Positions 1 to 12,319 of a stretch of DNA of 64,000 nt are shown here, one piece after another. The translations under genes were made by a program, and so were the position numbers. Numbering within the stretch: position 1 is the stretch's first letter; each line of letters begins with the position of its first letter. The stretch comes from Gavia stellata (Eukaryota > Chordata > Aves > Gaviiformes > Gaviidae), in the NCBI RefSeq assembly GCF_030936135.1, contig NC_082618.1, positions 6,607,034 through 6,671,033 of the forward strand, in the 5' to 3' direction. The notes under the pieces were generated by a model. That model searched no databases and was not told the DNA's origin. It saw nothing but the letters and a program-made list of their open reading frames with translations.

Positions 1-2759
1 AAGCAGCTAGATCTTGTGCTGCTTCAAAATAATTCCAAATCTGATTATAAGTTGAAACTACTTCAATATAATAGTTCACATTCTCAAAACATCTCCAGAT
101 GTTTGTTATATTAATCAAGAAGACAATTTCAAATCAAGAGAAGACATACTGGTTTCATTTAAACCAAAAGGATGCCAAAACCCTTGATGCAAGCAGCTTT
201 AGGATCTTGTCCTGTGTTATTTGTTTGCAATTCTGACGTGTTCTGCTGACAAAAGAAATATGAAGATGTACCATTCTTTATTTTGCAAATTATATGAAGA
301 TGATGAATGGGTGTGTGTAGTAGAGCTAATGACACCACTTTTTAAAATATTCTTTACTTGGACTCAGATGCATGACCATGGCACAACCATAGTGAATCAC
401 TGGAGTGCTAATGTACTGCTGTGACAACTAGCATTTTTGTAGAATGCCTTGAGAAAGAATAAACACTATTAATATTAAAATCTTTGTAAAGGTGATCCTT
501 TCTTAACTCTTCCCATACTCTTTCTTTTCATTTTGGCCTATCTCCTCTACTAGGTTCTCTTTAACTTGTTCAGATGGAATTTCTTTTCTGTAATCAGCTT
601 CTTTTTAGTTAGACTTAATTCTTTTAGAGTACGTGACAAAGCTGAAAATACTTTGTTGCTGAAAGTACGTTTGTTCCTGCAGTCCTTAGTAATCAGTGCA
701 TATTGTCCAGATTCATTTTCCTTAAATCAGGATTTCAAGGCAAAGATTAATGAAGTTGCAACATTTCTGAGTGACTACATGTTGTTCTTGGTGTGACTCA
801 TTAAAAAGACAGTTCATTCTAACATTCAGGTTTTTTTAATGCCTACATTAACAGTGATCTACCTCAGTTGACTACATCTCTTTAGTAACTGAAAAATAAT
901 CTACTTTAAATTTGTGACTGAAAAAATAATATTCATATTCCTTAAGGTCAAATAGCAGAATGATGTTCATTATTTTTATAATATAGTGAACTCAATGTTG
1001 AAATAAGTAAATAAGTCTTCACCTGTTCTTTGAAATGAAATCAGTACTTAATTGTGGAAAAAATATCTTAGAATTCTACCCTTTCAAAAGTGTACCTGCT
1101 TTCTTTATTATTTCAAAACTATGCTCTCCTCTCACTGGTTATGTAATATTATATGTTGATCTAAATTTGTCGCATTTAGTAATGGTTGCCATTCAGCTTG
1201 AATACTGTACAGGCATTCTACTTTGAATCTTAGGTATAAAGAAGGTTGGAGGAAATCCCCTCTGGTAAAAGTGTTCTTGTATAAGTAGAAAGGAGATTGA
1301 TTTGCACTTTCTATCTTGATTGCTACAGTTCAAGTGTAAATATTTGTAAAACCTTTTCCATTCTTATCACTTAAATACCGTAAATGTTCTAACGGTACCT
1401 GACCAAATTATCCAGAGAAGGTTATGCTGAGGTGTTGAGGACCTAATGAGTCTTGTGCTTTGGTCAAATGATCAGTGTTAGTCACTGGATCATACAGCTT
1501 TGAATTTACTATAGTGCTGGATAAAAGCAAATAACAACAAACAAAAAAAACCCTGATAAGCTACCTCAAGTTCAAATTAAACATACCAATTTAAATATAC
1601 TGATCCCATTTATTTCCTTTTATTTTGGAGTTCTGCATGTATGCTTATTGAAACAAGGATTTTTTTTGTTGTGCATGTTGGTATTTTCAGATTGAAAGAT
1701 ATGTTTGTATCATGTTGATCACGAATATGTTCATGTTTTCTGTCTCTTTGCTGCTTGCTTTTCATCATGTTCATTTACACCATCTCTATTCAATCCTTCA
1801 TTTTGAACAGTGTTGGCTGGCAAGTTGAAAGGTGGGTGAACTAAACTTGGGTAGTGAAGGTATTGGATCAGTACAATTAACTTGCAACGTATACCTTGGA
1901 AAATCAGATGTGTTTGTGTGGAAAAACCCTGTGGTTGCAGCTATACAAACTTGCATCCAGTGCTGTGTGCAGTCTGCGTTCCTACCTCCTTCCCGAGTGC
2001 CAAGCGAGTTCTTCCTTGAACACATGCGGTGCTTCTGCTCTTGCTGAAACACAAGTGGCCAAGTTCTCATTTACACTGCAGGTGTGATTCTGTGGCATCT
2101 GCTGCCTAGGCAAAGAAGGGCTGCTGCGTTTGCACCAACCTCATGCTCCCATTCCTTGTCTTGTGCTGCTGCTGATGCTCCTGTGACCTGATAGGGAGCC
2201 AGCGTGGGAAGCTGATCAAGCTGAAAAGTAACCCCATAAGAAACACTGATTTCTGACTAGGACTGCCCCAAACTACTACTCCTCCCTGAGCTAGTTCATG
2301 AGTTGGTTGAATGAATACTTGTGTTGGTGCAAGCAAAGGAGCAGGAATGTAAAGGTGAGGGAGAATGGAAAAGGGACCACTCCATTATCTTAAACTGCTG
2401 CAGAATGCCATGTGGAAGCCTTGACCTAACATGGAGATACCTTACCTGGGAATGAATATGTAGGAAACCGGAAAACAAACCCATGTTACAGTAGTTTGCT
2501 AATATAAAAAGGCCATTAGTGTAAATGGGTATGTGGCTATAAATGTTTCACTTCAGTGGAATACTCAGTTTCCTAGAGTTCTGTTTAATAATATACAGCA
2601 TTTCACTGGTAAAGCTTGAGAAATAAATGCTTATTAATCTGTACAGTTTAAAAAAAAAAACCAAACCAACACCTGAGATTTTAAGACACGTTAAATGGTT
2701 CCTGAATTGATTCATCAGTGTAAAAAAGATAATCTGATGTGCTCAAATTTTCCCAGCAG
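1..2759 (+). other. RABGEF1: RABGEF1 intron (3' part), no exon recognised
   Basis: This AT-rich stretch precedes the first recognisable RABGEF1 exon. I looked for the preceding exon, which in the human protein ends in a lysine-rich stretch just before IQEAKAPS, and saw no match. The open frames here (for example around 1.8-2.1 kb on both strands) resemble no family I know and lack exon-like boundaries. The stretch ends in a pyrimidine-rich tract and a CAG acceptor at 2757-2759. It is best read as the 3' part of an intron, with the 5' exons (A20 zinc finger, ubiquitin-interacting helix) before the window. Confidence 0.7.
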
Positions 2760-2926
2760 AGATTCAAGAAGCCAAAGCTCCCAGCCCTTCTATAAACAGG
2801 CAGGCTAGCATCGAGACAGATCGAGTATCCAAGGAATTCATAGAATTTCTCAAGACATATCATAAACCTGGACAAGATATCTATAAGCAATGTAAACTAT
2901 TTTTGGACGCAATGAATCATAAAAGG
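2760..2926 (+). CDS. RABGEF1: RABGEF1 exon: linker and start of helical bundle
   Basis: Acceptor CAG at 2757-2759, donor AGG|GTAAGT at 2927. After two bases completing an upstream codon, 55 codons are read, from [14 protein letters not shown] through [14 protein letters not shown] to MNHKR. In the human protein this is the serine-containing linker and the first helix of the bundle that packs against the VPS9 domain and contributes to early-endosome targeting. Confidence 0.95.
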
Positions 2927-5900
2927 GTAAGTTTTGCATGCCTTTTACATAAATAAAATGGGGGAATTGGTGAGAGATGGAGAAAATGCTGCTCCTCTTC
3001 CAGCAGTTTGGTTTTTATCTATTGTATACAGGAGTCTTCAGCTGATATGCTTAGTCAAATGAAGATCTAGTGGCAGTCTTAAATTCTGAATGCCTTCCCT
3101 TTTGGTATGGTGTATGACCAAAGAAACCCTCCAACTCCAGTATCTCGGATGTCTTGAGAGAACTTTTGTTGGCATCCTGAATAAATTAGTTCTGAAAGAT
3201 CAAAACAATTTTCTAGATAAATATGACTGGTGGAAAGTATAATAAGTTACATAATGAGTTTTGTATATCTTAAGTCTAAAAAGTTATAAAGATAATTATC
3301 AAATGACATGTCTCCTTTTTTGGGAGAAAGGGGAACTTGACTGTGGGGTTTTTGTTGCTTTTTTTTTAATCTGGAATAAGAGTTACAGCTTCATTCTCCA
3401 TCTAAAAAAATTTAATGTTCTTGAAATATTAATGTGTCTGTGGTGCCACCTATGGTTGAAATAAGTCAGTATTCAGCACACCTCCCCCCCCTTCCCTACC
3501 CCTTTCCTATTTATTAGGTAGTTACTCAAATTATATCCTCAAATTGGACTGGAAATTAAAGGGAGTTCTGACGGAATCTTACATGCGCTCCACTTTGAAA
3601 ATATCTTGCAGGTTTTTTTTTTCTTTTAGAACTGTTTTGTTCTGAGCATGGAGTTTGTGAAAATAGTGTATTATTATTATTGGTTATAATCATTGAAGGT
3701 ACTCTCATTTCCTGGTTCCTTGATAGTTTGTGCTAGTCAAAAAGTTTTTCTCAAAACATACAATTTGCTACTACATGTAAACCAGGCCTAAAATGCAGCA
3801 CTGCCATCAGAGCTGAGTCTTTGTGTTCAGGGTAGCTGTCTGGTTTTTGGCCTTAAAGAATTCAGAAACTATGTTCTCTCTCCATTTTTTTAACACATGG
3901 TTTTATGCTGCCATTTAATGGTGAAAAGTGACCTGATCAGTAAAGTTAATTTTAACCATTCAAACCTCCAGCATGTTCTTCAGTAGCTTAGTTAATGCTC
4001 AAAAGACAATGCTGTTTCGCAAATAACGTTGTGAATCTATTTCATAGTAACTTTATCATTAGACATGTTGACTGTATAGATACTCTTTCAAATACGAGTT
4101 ATGTTCTCTTTTTTGTATACTGTATATCATCTTTTAAAAAGTTATAGACACAAAATTGGGAGTAAGCATTCTGCTTAATAGTCTACATCATTTTGCCACA
4201 GTTACTCAGGGATGTGTCTGGGGAAAATGGCATTGCACCTGTGCACTTCCGTTGCTAATATACGTATCTTCAGCAAATAAACCTAAGACTTTCACATGTT
4301 AAAGAGCCAGTATGTCTTGGTTTCTCATATTTTTGAATATAATTTAGCCAACACAAGCACCTCTGAGGGTAATTTGCATTCTCAGACTGTTACTGCAGCT
4401 GGACGCTTTCCTTAAACAAAAACAAAACATCAGGGGCATTGCTGCCATTTCTTCCACACATGCACACTTACTCAGTTTTCTGTTACAGGACTTAAGTATT
4501 GAGGAACAATCTGAATGTGCCCAGGACTTCTATCAAAATGTAGCAGAGAAATTACAGACACGTTGGAAAGGTATCATGTTTCTCTTCCTCATATCTTACT
4601 GCTGAAAAGTAATGATACGAGGATAAAGCCTCTTGCATTTTCAAGTAAAAACAAAGCATTCCTAACCAGCTTTCAGAAATGCTGTTAACAAATTCTAGTA
4701 CTTAAAACTATTCCTAGCAGCACCAGTTCTATAAAGTTTTGCGGTCTAAATTATTTGGTTTTACAGGTTTTTCTTAAACTCTCAATTAAATGTGGTTCAG
4801 GTTTTTTATTTTTTGTTTTAAATTCAATACTGTTTGTTTAAAATGGAGATTGAATGTGTAGTCTCAACCCAATTAACAGGCTGTGAGCCTTACGTTACAC
4901 TGTAACGCACAGGAAGCCAGAGAGAGGGAAGTGTTGCTGTTGCGGACTGCTTTTATGTGCCTGGTATGTAAGTGGCACAGTTTAAACATACTCAGGGAGT
5001 TTTTAGACATAAACAGGAACAGGGGACTTGGAAGACCTCGCTGGATTTATTCTCAAAGACTGTATTTTCGAGAAATATTCTTGTAAGCTACAAGCAACTG
5101 AACCTAATTTGTGTGTTGAACGTGCTAGATGAACGTGCTTCGTTGTGAACCTATGCACGTACTTACTTTGGCATGTCACTATGGTGTTCCCACCATTATA
5201 TTTTTTACTTCTGCTGTAGGGAGTGAAAATACTCCAAGTATATTAATTCTTTATTAACTCAGGTTGGCTCAAGTCAGTAGTACTGATTTGGTGATATTAG
5301 GACCAAACTGTATTAAATCTTCAAAACAGCCACGGAATAATTTATTTACTGTATTGGGGTTGGATTTGTACCTTTCAGTGCCCCCTGAAAAAGTTGAGAA
5401 AGCAATGGATCAGATCGAAAAATACATTATGACTCGACAGTATAAATATGTCTTTTGCCCTGAAACAACTGATGATGAGAAGAAAGATCTTGCTGTCCAA
5501 AAGAGAATCAGGTAAGTCTTTGAAAGAAAAATAGTTGAGTAATCCACAGTCCTGTGGATGAGCTGTGAATCAAGCACGTTAAAAATCTTTTGCTGTACGT
5601 ACAAAAATGGCAAGCTTTTTAACCAGAAAGAGTTGAAAACACTTTATTTAAGAAACAGAAGGAATTAATAGACTGAATAATGAAAGCTACGATGCTAGGA
5701 AAACTAATTGGTGTGCTTTTGTTAAATTATAGCAAAAAAAGAAAATATTTTTTCTGGAAATAAATTACTTCAGTGGAATAAACTAGCTTATTGCTGGACT
5801 AGTGCCTCATTTACACAAAGCACTCCTTGTGCATTGAATTCAAGAAGCAGCTGGTTTCAAACACCTAAATGTTACTGGCACAGAACGGTTTAACATTTTT

Positions 5901-8038
5901 TCTTGTCATAGGGCTTTGCACTGGGTAACTCCACAAATGCTGTGTGTTCCTGTCAACGAAGAAATTCCAGAAGTCTCTGATATGGTTGTAAAAGCAATTA
6001 CAGGTTTGTGAACAGTGAAGTTTACATTTACAGCTTTAAATTTCATATCTCTTGTTCATAGAGATTATTTTCTTCTGTCTTCAGAAGAAGGGGGTCCAGG
6101 CTTTTAGATTTGCAGCAGTCTTTGTGGTATTAGATTAGTATATCATCTGTGAAGCGGGAATAATTTTTGTATCACTTAAATGTTTAGGCTTACCTGATCC
6201 ATTTGAAATGCTTGGACTGAACCAAGAGAAGGTTGAATAAACAGATAATTCTATGGAAAAGCAAGCACCACAGATAAAAATGATGCAATTTTAATATTGT
6301 CCAGTAAGTGTCCTACTCATTCAGGTGTCTGATTAATATGGTTTTAATGATTTGAGAACTTTTTTATCTTACAGATATTATTGAAATGGATTCAAAGCGT
6401 GTCCCTCGTGATAAATTAGCATGCATCACCAAGTGCAGCAAGCATATATTTAATGCTATTAAAATCACAAAAAATGAACCAGCTTCTGCTGATGACTTTC
6501 TTCCAACGCTTATATACATTGTTTTGAAGGGAAATCCACCGCGTCTGCAGTCCAACATCCAGTATATAACACGCTTCTGTAATCCTAGCAGGTTAATGAC
6601 AGGAGAAGATGGCTACTATTTTACCAATCTGGTAAGTGCAGGAATAGTGATGACATTTTACACAAGATGGTCTTTTATTTGTATGTAGGAATTTCCAGTA
6701 AGGGCAAACGCAGCGTAACGTAGAAGGAAAATCAAAACTAATCTTCAAATAGTGGCTGAGGTTACTTACAGTACCACAAGCTCTTTTGCTTTATATCTCC
6801 TCTCCCTTCTCTGCTTTCCAAACCAGACAGTGCTTTGCCTTCTTTATAATATTAAACTCTTTATCTGAACAGTCTGATGCTAAGACTTGGGTATATTTCT
6901 ATTCTGTAAGGAGAGAAGTACTTTCTATTCCTAAAATACTGAGTTTGGACTGTGCAGATATTATGGATGCAAAGTTCCCCATTTAAGCTCATGAGAGTTT
7001 ATCTCTTGAAGGGACTGCAGAACTAGGCCATTAATGCGTGGAGGTAAACAGCTTCTGCAGGAGGCATTTATTTGTGTGCTTGTTTATATTAGAAGGAATT
7101 GTGATTAAGAACTTTGCTTCTCTGCATTTCGTCATAAAGCAATTCTTGAAAACATGTAGTTGAATGAAATACTTGAATGTTAAAAATTCCTTTCGGTAGG
7201 AGGAAAGCATCCACAAGGTAAGATGGGCATTTGACATTCCTTCCTTCAGAAAATGAATAGAGAGCATAGCAGATCTCTGCTGATCAGATTATTGAATATT
7301 AATATAGTGCACTTGTCCAGTTGTCACGTCGTGTTCTTTCTGGTCTCTCACCTCCAAAATGCAGTGACCCTGAGGTTTGTAATGGACGTCAGTACAGTTC
7401 AGCTGAAATGATGTCTTCCTGTATCGTTCCCCAAGTTTTTGACTTCTTCAAACTTTGGGGAGAGGAGAGAGGCATGTGCACTGTCTGATATAGTTAGCTT
7501 CTGGAAAAGCTCTTTAAGAGCAATCCATTGAGGCATTAAATAAAATAATCGGTTACCAGTCTAACAGCAGGATTAAAAACCGGAATGCATAAGTTCCAAT
7601 CTGTAGCTTGCAATGATACTCATTCTGTTTTGTTCGCAGTGCTGTGCTGTGGCCTTCATTGAAAAACTGGATGCTCAGTCTTTAAATCTAAGCCAAGAAG
7701 ATTTTGATCGTTTTATGACCGGTCAGACATCCCCGAAGAAGCAAGAATCTGACAGTTTTTCACCTGATGTGTGCCTGGGTGTTAAGCATATGTATAAAAA
7801 CTTAGACCTCCTATCTCAGTTGAACGAGAGCCAGGAAAAAATTGTCAATGAAACCAAGAAGCTTGAGAAAGACCTAATAGATTGGACTGATGGAATTACA
7901 AAGGAAGTCCAAGATATTGTTGAGAAATATCCATTAGAAATAAAACCAAAAAGTCAAGCCTTAGCAGCTATTGACTCTGAAAATGTGGAGAATGACAAGC
8001 TGCCCCCACCACTGCAGCCTCAGGTTTATGCAGGATAA
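2760..8038 (+). CDS. RABGEF1: RABGEF1 (Rabex-5), C-terminal 375 residues, six exons; 5' end outside window
   Basis: Rabex-5 is a guanine nucleotide exchange factor that activates Rab5, Rab21 and related GTPases on early endosomes, working with rabaptin-5. The joined exons are 2760-2926, 4489-4570, 5379-5511, 5912-6003, 6375-6631 and 7640-8038. All phases match, leaving an open frame of 375 residues plus stop. The first two bases (AG) complete a Glu codon begun in the missing upstream exon. The product is nearly colinear with human RABGEF1 as I remember it, from about residue 117 to its C-terminus near 491: helical bundle, VPS9 domain, then the C-terminal helix that binds rabaptin-5 and a proline-containing tail ending VYAG. 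The VPS9 catalytic Asp (in ADDFLP) and Tyr (in [10 protein letters not shown]) are intact. The N-terminal A20 zinc finger and ubiquitin-binding helix are missing only because the window starts inside the gene. No frameshift or internal stop is present. Confidence 0.96.
4489..4570 (+). CDS. RABGEF1: RABGEF1 exon: helical bundle
   Basis: Acceptor TTACAG, donor AAG|GTATCA. It encodes [20 protein letters not shown] and then KLQTRWK, with one base left over that makes Val with the next exon. The Trp before the final Lys replaces Gly at the equivalent human position (QTRGK); it sits at an exon edge and does not disturb the frame. The donor has T at +5 and is weaker than the others in this gene. Confidence 0.94.
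5379..5511 (+). CDS. RABGEF1: RABGEF1 exon: end of helical bundle, start of VPS9 domain
   Basis: Acceptor CTTTCAG, donor CAG|GTAAGT. It encodes [19 protein letters not shown], then [20 protein letters not shown] and QKRI, with a split Arg codon at the end. The stretch around [15 protein letters not shown] is strongly characteristic of Rabex-5. The open frame continues upstream into the intron to about 5264, but that part has no homology and the acceptor marks the true exon start. Confidence 0.96.
5912..6003 (+). CDS. RABGEF1: RABGEF1 exon: VPS9 domain
   Basis: Acceptor CATAG, donor ACAG|GTTTGT. It encodes [20 protein letters not shown] and then [10 protein letters not shown], matching the human protein with few changes (Arg to His before Trp; Glu for Asp before IPEV). 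It is the early part of the VPS9 exchange domain. Confidence 0.95.
6375..6631 (+). CDS. RABGEF1: RABGEF1 exon: VPS9 catalytic core
   Basis: Acceptor CTTACAG, donor CTG|GTAAGT. The encoded peptide runs from [20 protein letters not shown] through [20 protein letters not shown] to [12 protein letters not shown]. It appears essentially identical to human Rabex-5. It contains the Asp of ADDFLP and the Tyr of GYYFTN, the residues known in this family to engage the GTPase switch regions and P-loop during nucleotide release. Confidence 0.97.
7640..8038 (+). CDS. RABGEF1: RABGEF1 last coding exon: end of VPS9, coiled coil, C-terminus
   Basis: Acceptor TTCGCAG at 7633-7639; stop TAA at 8036-8038. It encodes [20 protein letters not shown], a variable serine-rich linker, and a heptad-like helix ([20 protein letters not shown], then [10 protein letters not shown]) corresponding to the rabaptin-5-binding coiled coil. 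The conserved tail follows ([23 protein letters not shown]). An upstream start in the same open frame at 7613 lies in the intron and is not used. Confidence 0.96.
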   Translation, partial: CCAVAFIEKLDAQSLNLSQEDFDRFMTGQTSPKKQESDSFSPDVCLGVKHMYKNLDLLSQLNESQEKIVNETKKLEKDLIDWTDGITKEVQDIVEKYPLEIKPKSQALAAIDSENVENDKLPPPLQPQVYAG

Positions 8039-8490
8039 TTATCAGTGTTAACTTTGAAAAGCAGCATTATTCTCACCTAGTGCTATCTGCTACTTGGGAA
8101 GGGAAGTAAATTTAAGGCTAAAAATTGGATAAGCTTAAGTCAGTACGTTTTTAAAGGTACTTTTTTTGTTAAGCGTAATGAATTGTATTTATTTTAGTCA
8201 AGTAGATTTCTATTAGGCTTTTGTGGGTTTTTGAACAAAATTTGAATTTTCTACACAAACAGGTGTAATTTTTAAGCAACACTAGTCCATTGACATCTTT
8301 CCTGAAAGCTTCCTTCTAGGCATGCACTTACTTGTTTTTAATAATTAGTTTAACTTAAAGAATTTGAGTTCCAGCAGAAACTTGAAAGGTCCCAATGTTA
8401 GTCTGAATTTATTCTGTAGCTGTAAAGATTAAATATATATTGTAAAATATGTAAAATTGTAAATAAATTTAAGATCTAATGTCTCAACTG
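8039..8490 (+). other. RABGEF1: RABGEF1 3' UTR, proximal form
   Basis: AT-rich sequence directly after the RABGEF1 stop codon. It ends near a canonical AATAAA at 8462-8467 followed by a TG-rich stretch, so a proximal cleavage site around 8480-8490 is likely. The exact end cannot be fixed from sequence alone. Confidence 0.6.
8462..8467 (+). terminator. RABGEF1: RABGEF1 proximal poly(A) signal AATAAA
   Basis: Canonical hexamer about 425 bases after the stop codon, followed within 20-50 bases by TG-rich sequence that could act as the downstream element. Confidence 0.6.
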
Positions 8491-11400
8491 TGCATGACAT
8501 CTTGTGTATGAGTGAAAATGATATAAAAGTGTTCATTTTAGCACCTTTCAGTTAAATTACGTGGCAGTATAAAGGCAAGTACACTGTTAATGTTTCAGTA
8601 AGCTAGGTGGTATAACTGATGAATTACAGTCAGAGAGGATATTGTTGTAATGATTTGAAAACTTGACACTCATCTCAATCTGCTCTAAAAAAAAAAAGGT
8701 GCTGTTTAAAATACAACATTTCTTCATGTAAACGTTCTCTCTGCTTTGTCAGTACACCTGATAGCCTTCAGTGGTGCACATACATGCTGGTATTACTACT
8801 TTTGAAGAGAATATTGAGCCAGGCTTCAGAAATGGGAAGAAATATTTGTGTTAAACATTGCATAATGTGGAACAAAAAGGGGGAGGGCAGGAGATGGTGC
8901 AAGAGTTGCACTAAAAGTGGCTTTGTTTTCTGGCATTGCCTAGTAATTTCCATCAGTGGGGTAGGTCTTGATTGCTTTTTTTGGACAATCCTGGTAGATA
9001 AGTAAGTTCATATAATTAGAGGCTGCTTTTTAGAAGAAGCGTAAGCCATTGCTCTGAGCAGAAAAGCGCACTTTGCTTTCACAAAACATCAGTCTTCTGA
9101 TCTTTAGTGACCCGCTTTACTAAAGGGACTTACCTTGCTAAAGCATTGAACATCAAGGTAAATAAGGCTTTGTCACTAAGGGTTTAGATCAGTGTACTTC
9201 AAGTTAAGAATAATCGCTCACTCCGCAAAAGGTAACCTCTTGCAAGAGAACTTTTTTATGCCAGTGAAACGTTTTATATATAATTTTAAATATCTTCCAG
9301 TTAATCCAGTCTGCCATGACTTGTTTGTGTACTTGAGATATCTCAAGCTACTTAGCTTGAACTACTCTTAAGCAACGTTAAATTCTTACCATCAAGGAGG
9401 AAACAACCTACCTCTTTATTATGTTCCACTGCTTTAAAAACACTGCTATTTTAAATTTGCACTGCAATAATTTCAGACCACAACTGTGATTTGTCCCTTT
9501 TTGTCAGATGTATTTAGCCTTATGAACTATGCATTCCTGGTGTTTCAGAGATAACCAGTTACCCAAAATTCCACTGCTGAGATGAAGCGATGAGCTAATT
9601 GGATGATCACAAGAAATTAGGTTATTTAATGTATCTCTGTGTTACCGCACCCAAATTGCTTAGGATCTGACCAGTGCTTGCCGTAAATAATACTGCAAAG
9701 TATTTTCTTTATAAACATTAGGTGCTAATTCTGATATCCAGGTACACAGGTTTTCCGGGGGTGGGGTGGGTGGTGGGAATGGATGACCGCAAACTTTCAG
9801 CTGTTGTGTAAATTGCCATGTTTAAATAAAAGTGTGTACATTATGCCCTTGTTAATGAGTTCCTAAGGATCTCGTCACTGAGTTTTGTTATGCTGTTAAT
9901 GATTAATGTGAATATAATTGAGACTGCTTCTGCATTCTCTGTGGTTTGGGAGATACAATTCTTAGCAATTCAAGTGCAAGTCTAGGTAACAATGTCTTTT
10001 TCTTTGCAGAAAGATCATTGTAGCGATTAAGTACTTAAGAACGACTTGCTGGTGCATTTGTACTAAAGTATCTCTTATTCATATGCCATCTTGTTATCAA
10101 GCCACTAAAGTGGGAGTGTTTTCAGCAAACAAATCGTCCGAATCCCCCAAAAGGCAGGTAAGATGGATTTCCATACCCCATCTAAAAGTTAGCAAGCAGG
10201 AGTAGTTTGCTCCTAGCTGTAGTGTGGCCTGGGTAGTAACAATGCTGGGAGCAGCTCTCACAGGAACTTGCATTCTAGCCTTTGAGTAACTAGACTGCTT
10301 TAAGACCTTGTCAGTATTTTATTAGGCAAGTGACCTGTCTGTAGGTAAAACAGGTAAATAGTTTTGTCTTGCTTAAAAGTAAGGTAGTTCAGTTCCCCTA
10401 GTAATAACTGCCGAGTATCTTTCTGGTGTTTAAAAATTCAGATTGGGCAAGCCGTCGTGCACAGGGCGCTGTGGGGTGCTGCTCACTGAGCTGAGAAGAT
10501 GCTGCATCAGTTCTGGGTTCAGCGTGAGCTGGTGAACCCTCTAGTAATCAGTACCAGATCAGCTTGGTACTGGGCATCGCCGTAGCGTGGAGATGCGCTG
10601 GTCCCACAGGCAAGTTTGGGATGAGATACAGTGAGGGGCACCAGTGATGCAAAAAGTTGTGAAATGGTATCTATGAACAAGTTACTTGTGAACCAGAGAG
10701 TTTAATTGAAATAATGTCTTAAAGTGAATTGGAATACAGGCTGCTGTGCTTTGGTGACTGTCACCGTATCAGAAACTATTTGTTCAACAGCCGACTACTA
10801 GTTCAGTATTACTGAAAACGAAGACTGCGCAGCTCATTACTAGGAATCGGAACTTGTGTTGTAAACTACTGCTTTGCATGTGGACTCCCTATTTGCTGTA
10901 GTAAAGAAGATATTTTATAGGAAGTACTGGTTAATTAAACTGTATGTCTTTTGGTTTCACATAATGAAATTAAATTGATTCTTCTACCCAGTTATTATCG
11001 ACGTTTACGGATTCTCTGGTGTATATTCTCTGTGGTTGGGTATCTCATTCTTAAGGTAGGGAGGCAGACATAGATGCTGATACATATAGCTAGTGCTATT
11101 TAACTGCAATTTGAAATGAAGGGTTGAAAGGGCTGGGGGAAGAAGCAGCAGTGTTCCCTCTGATAAAGGACTGAACTTTGGAGGCTCAGATGCTATAGTG
11201 GCTGCAACACAGGACAAAATGGTTTCAACACTTTGTCTAGGTATCCAGCAGGAGATAAGGTGTCCTTTTGCTTTACAGCCACCACCCTTTTGTCAGAGAA
11301 GTGTGCACAGCTAGTGTGTATGTTTGGGGGTTTGGTTTTTATTGTCTGAGAGGCTTGCCAAATGTGCGTTGGCACTACCACATCCTGCTTTCCGAAATCC

Positions 11401-12080
11401 ATGGTCAAGAAGGGAGTCAGTCATTAACTAAGGCGAGCAATTCAGTACTGTCCTTAGACATCTTTGAAGACAGGGTCATTGCTGACCTTTCAGATCTCCA
11501 GGAAGATACTGTAGTTTTACCTTTCCGAAGTACCACAACAATTGCAAATCCTTCGGGACGCTTTCCTTCCAACTTTTCCAACTGCTGCTGCTGCAGTCAG
11601 GGATGGGTCAGCGGGGTGGAGACGCTGGCTGTAAATGGGGTGAGGGCTTGCAGCTGTCCGTGCCCTGAGCAGCGGGTTATGATGGAGTGACTGGCCACAG
11701 GGGCTTGGGAGGGAGTGCTGTCACCTTCCGCTGGATCGCGGCCTGTTCCCTCTTCTCCCTTCGCTGGATGCCCCAGGGAAGAGCCTGGCTCTGTCCTCCT
11801 TACCCGTCCCTCCAGCATCTACATCCCGCTCTGCGGGATCCGCTCCAGTGTGTTACACCTCCCAGGTGCAAGACTTTTCCTTCTCCTCTTGTGAACGACA
11901 TTACAATTAAAATGTTACTCTTCTGCTTTGTTTTGGTAAGCCCTCTGCTTTAAGGATCTTGAAGAGTTTTAGGTATTGGACACCTTAAAAGAAAAAAAAC
12001 ACTTGTTTTAGGTAGTTTTTAGTGGGAAAGGGGTGGAGGAAGAGCGGCTAGGAAGCCTCGGTACCACCTCTGGAAGGAAG
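8490..12080. other. Spacer between RABGEF1 and TMEM248
   Basis: About 3.6 kb, mostly AT-rich, without recognisable coding sequence. It may hold an extended RABGEF1 3' UTR up to about 9.85 kb. The rest is unassigned and becomes GC-rich towards the CpG island at 12.1 kb. I see no repeat family in it. Confidence 0.6.
9825..9830 (+). terminator. RABGEF1: Candidate distal RABGEF1 poly(A) signal AATAAA
   Basis: Canonical hexamer followed immediately by a GTGTGT-containing stretch. It lies 1.8 kb after the RABGEF1 stop and before the TMEM248 CpG island, on the right strand for a long alternative 3' UTR. No other gene here would use it. Confidence 0.35.
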
Positions 12081-12277
12081 GCCGGTGCTGGGGCTCCGCC
12101 GGGGCTGCACAACCCCCCCTCCAGGGCCTGAGAAGGCACCGGGCGGGCGGCGGTACGAGATGAGCCGTGAGCGCTTCACCGGCGCTGAGCCACCGCCTCC
12201 GCGCCCGCCCCTGCTGCGGCCGCGAGCGCGACCGGCGGGCGGGGCCGGGGCCGGGGCGGGGCTGCGGGGCCCCGCCC

Positions 12278-12313
12278 ACCGCCTGGCTCCGCCCCACCGC
12301 CTGGCTCCGCCCG
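12278..12313 (+). repeat. Two tandem 18-bp GC-box repeats in TMEM248 promoter
   Basis: The unit ACCGCCTGGCTCCGCCC plus one base occurs twice with a period of 18 bp (starting at 12278 and 12296). Each copy carries a CCGCCC core, the reverse strand of an Sp1/KLF-type GC box. They lie within 350 bp upstream of the proposed first-exon donor, so may be core-promoter elements. Confidence 0.6.
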
Positions 12314-12319
12314 CGCGTT

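Noticed and set aside
1798-2336. Overlapping frames of 70-90 codons at 1.8-2.3 kb that might be an upstream RABGEF1 exon
   Set aside because: None matches the expected Rabex-5 sequence before IQEAKAPS, and no phase-compatible donor follows a matching peptide.
6188-6240. Possible cryptic terminal exon in RABGEF1 (acceptor TTTAG, then [17 protein letters not shown] and stop)
   Set aside because: It would join in phase with the previous exon, but it would cut the VPS9 domain before its catalytic residues, the acceptor is weak, and the normal exon at 6375 follows. Coincidence is more likely.
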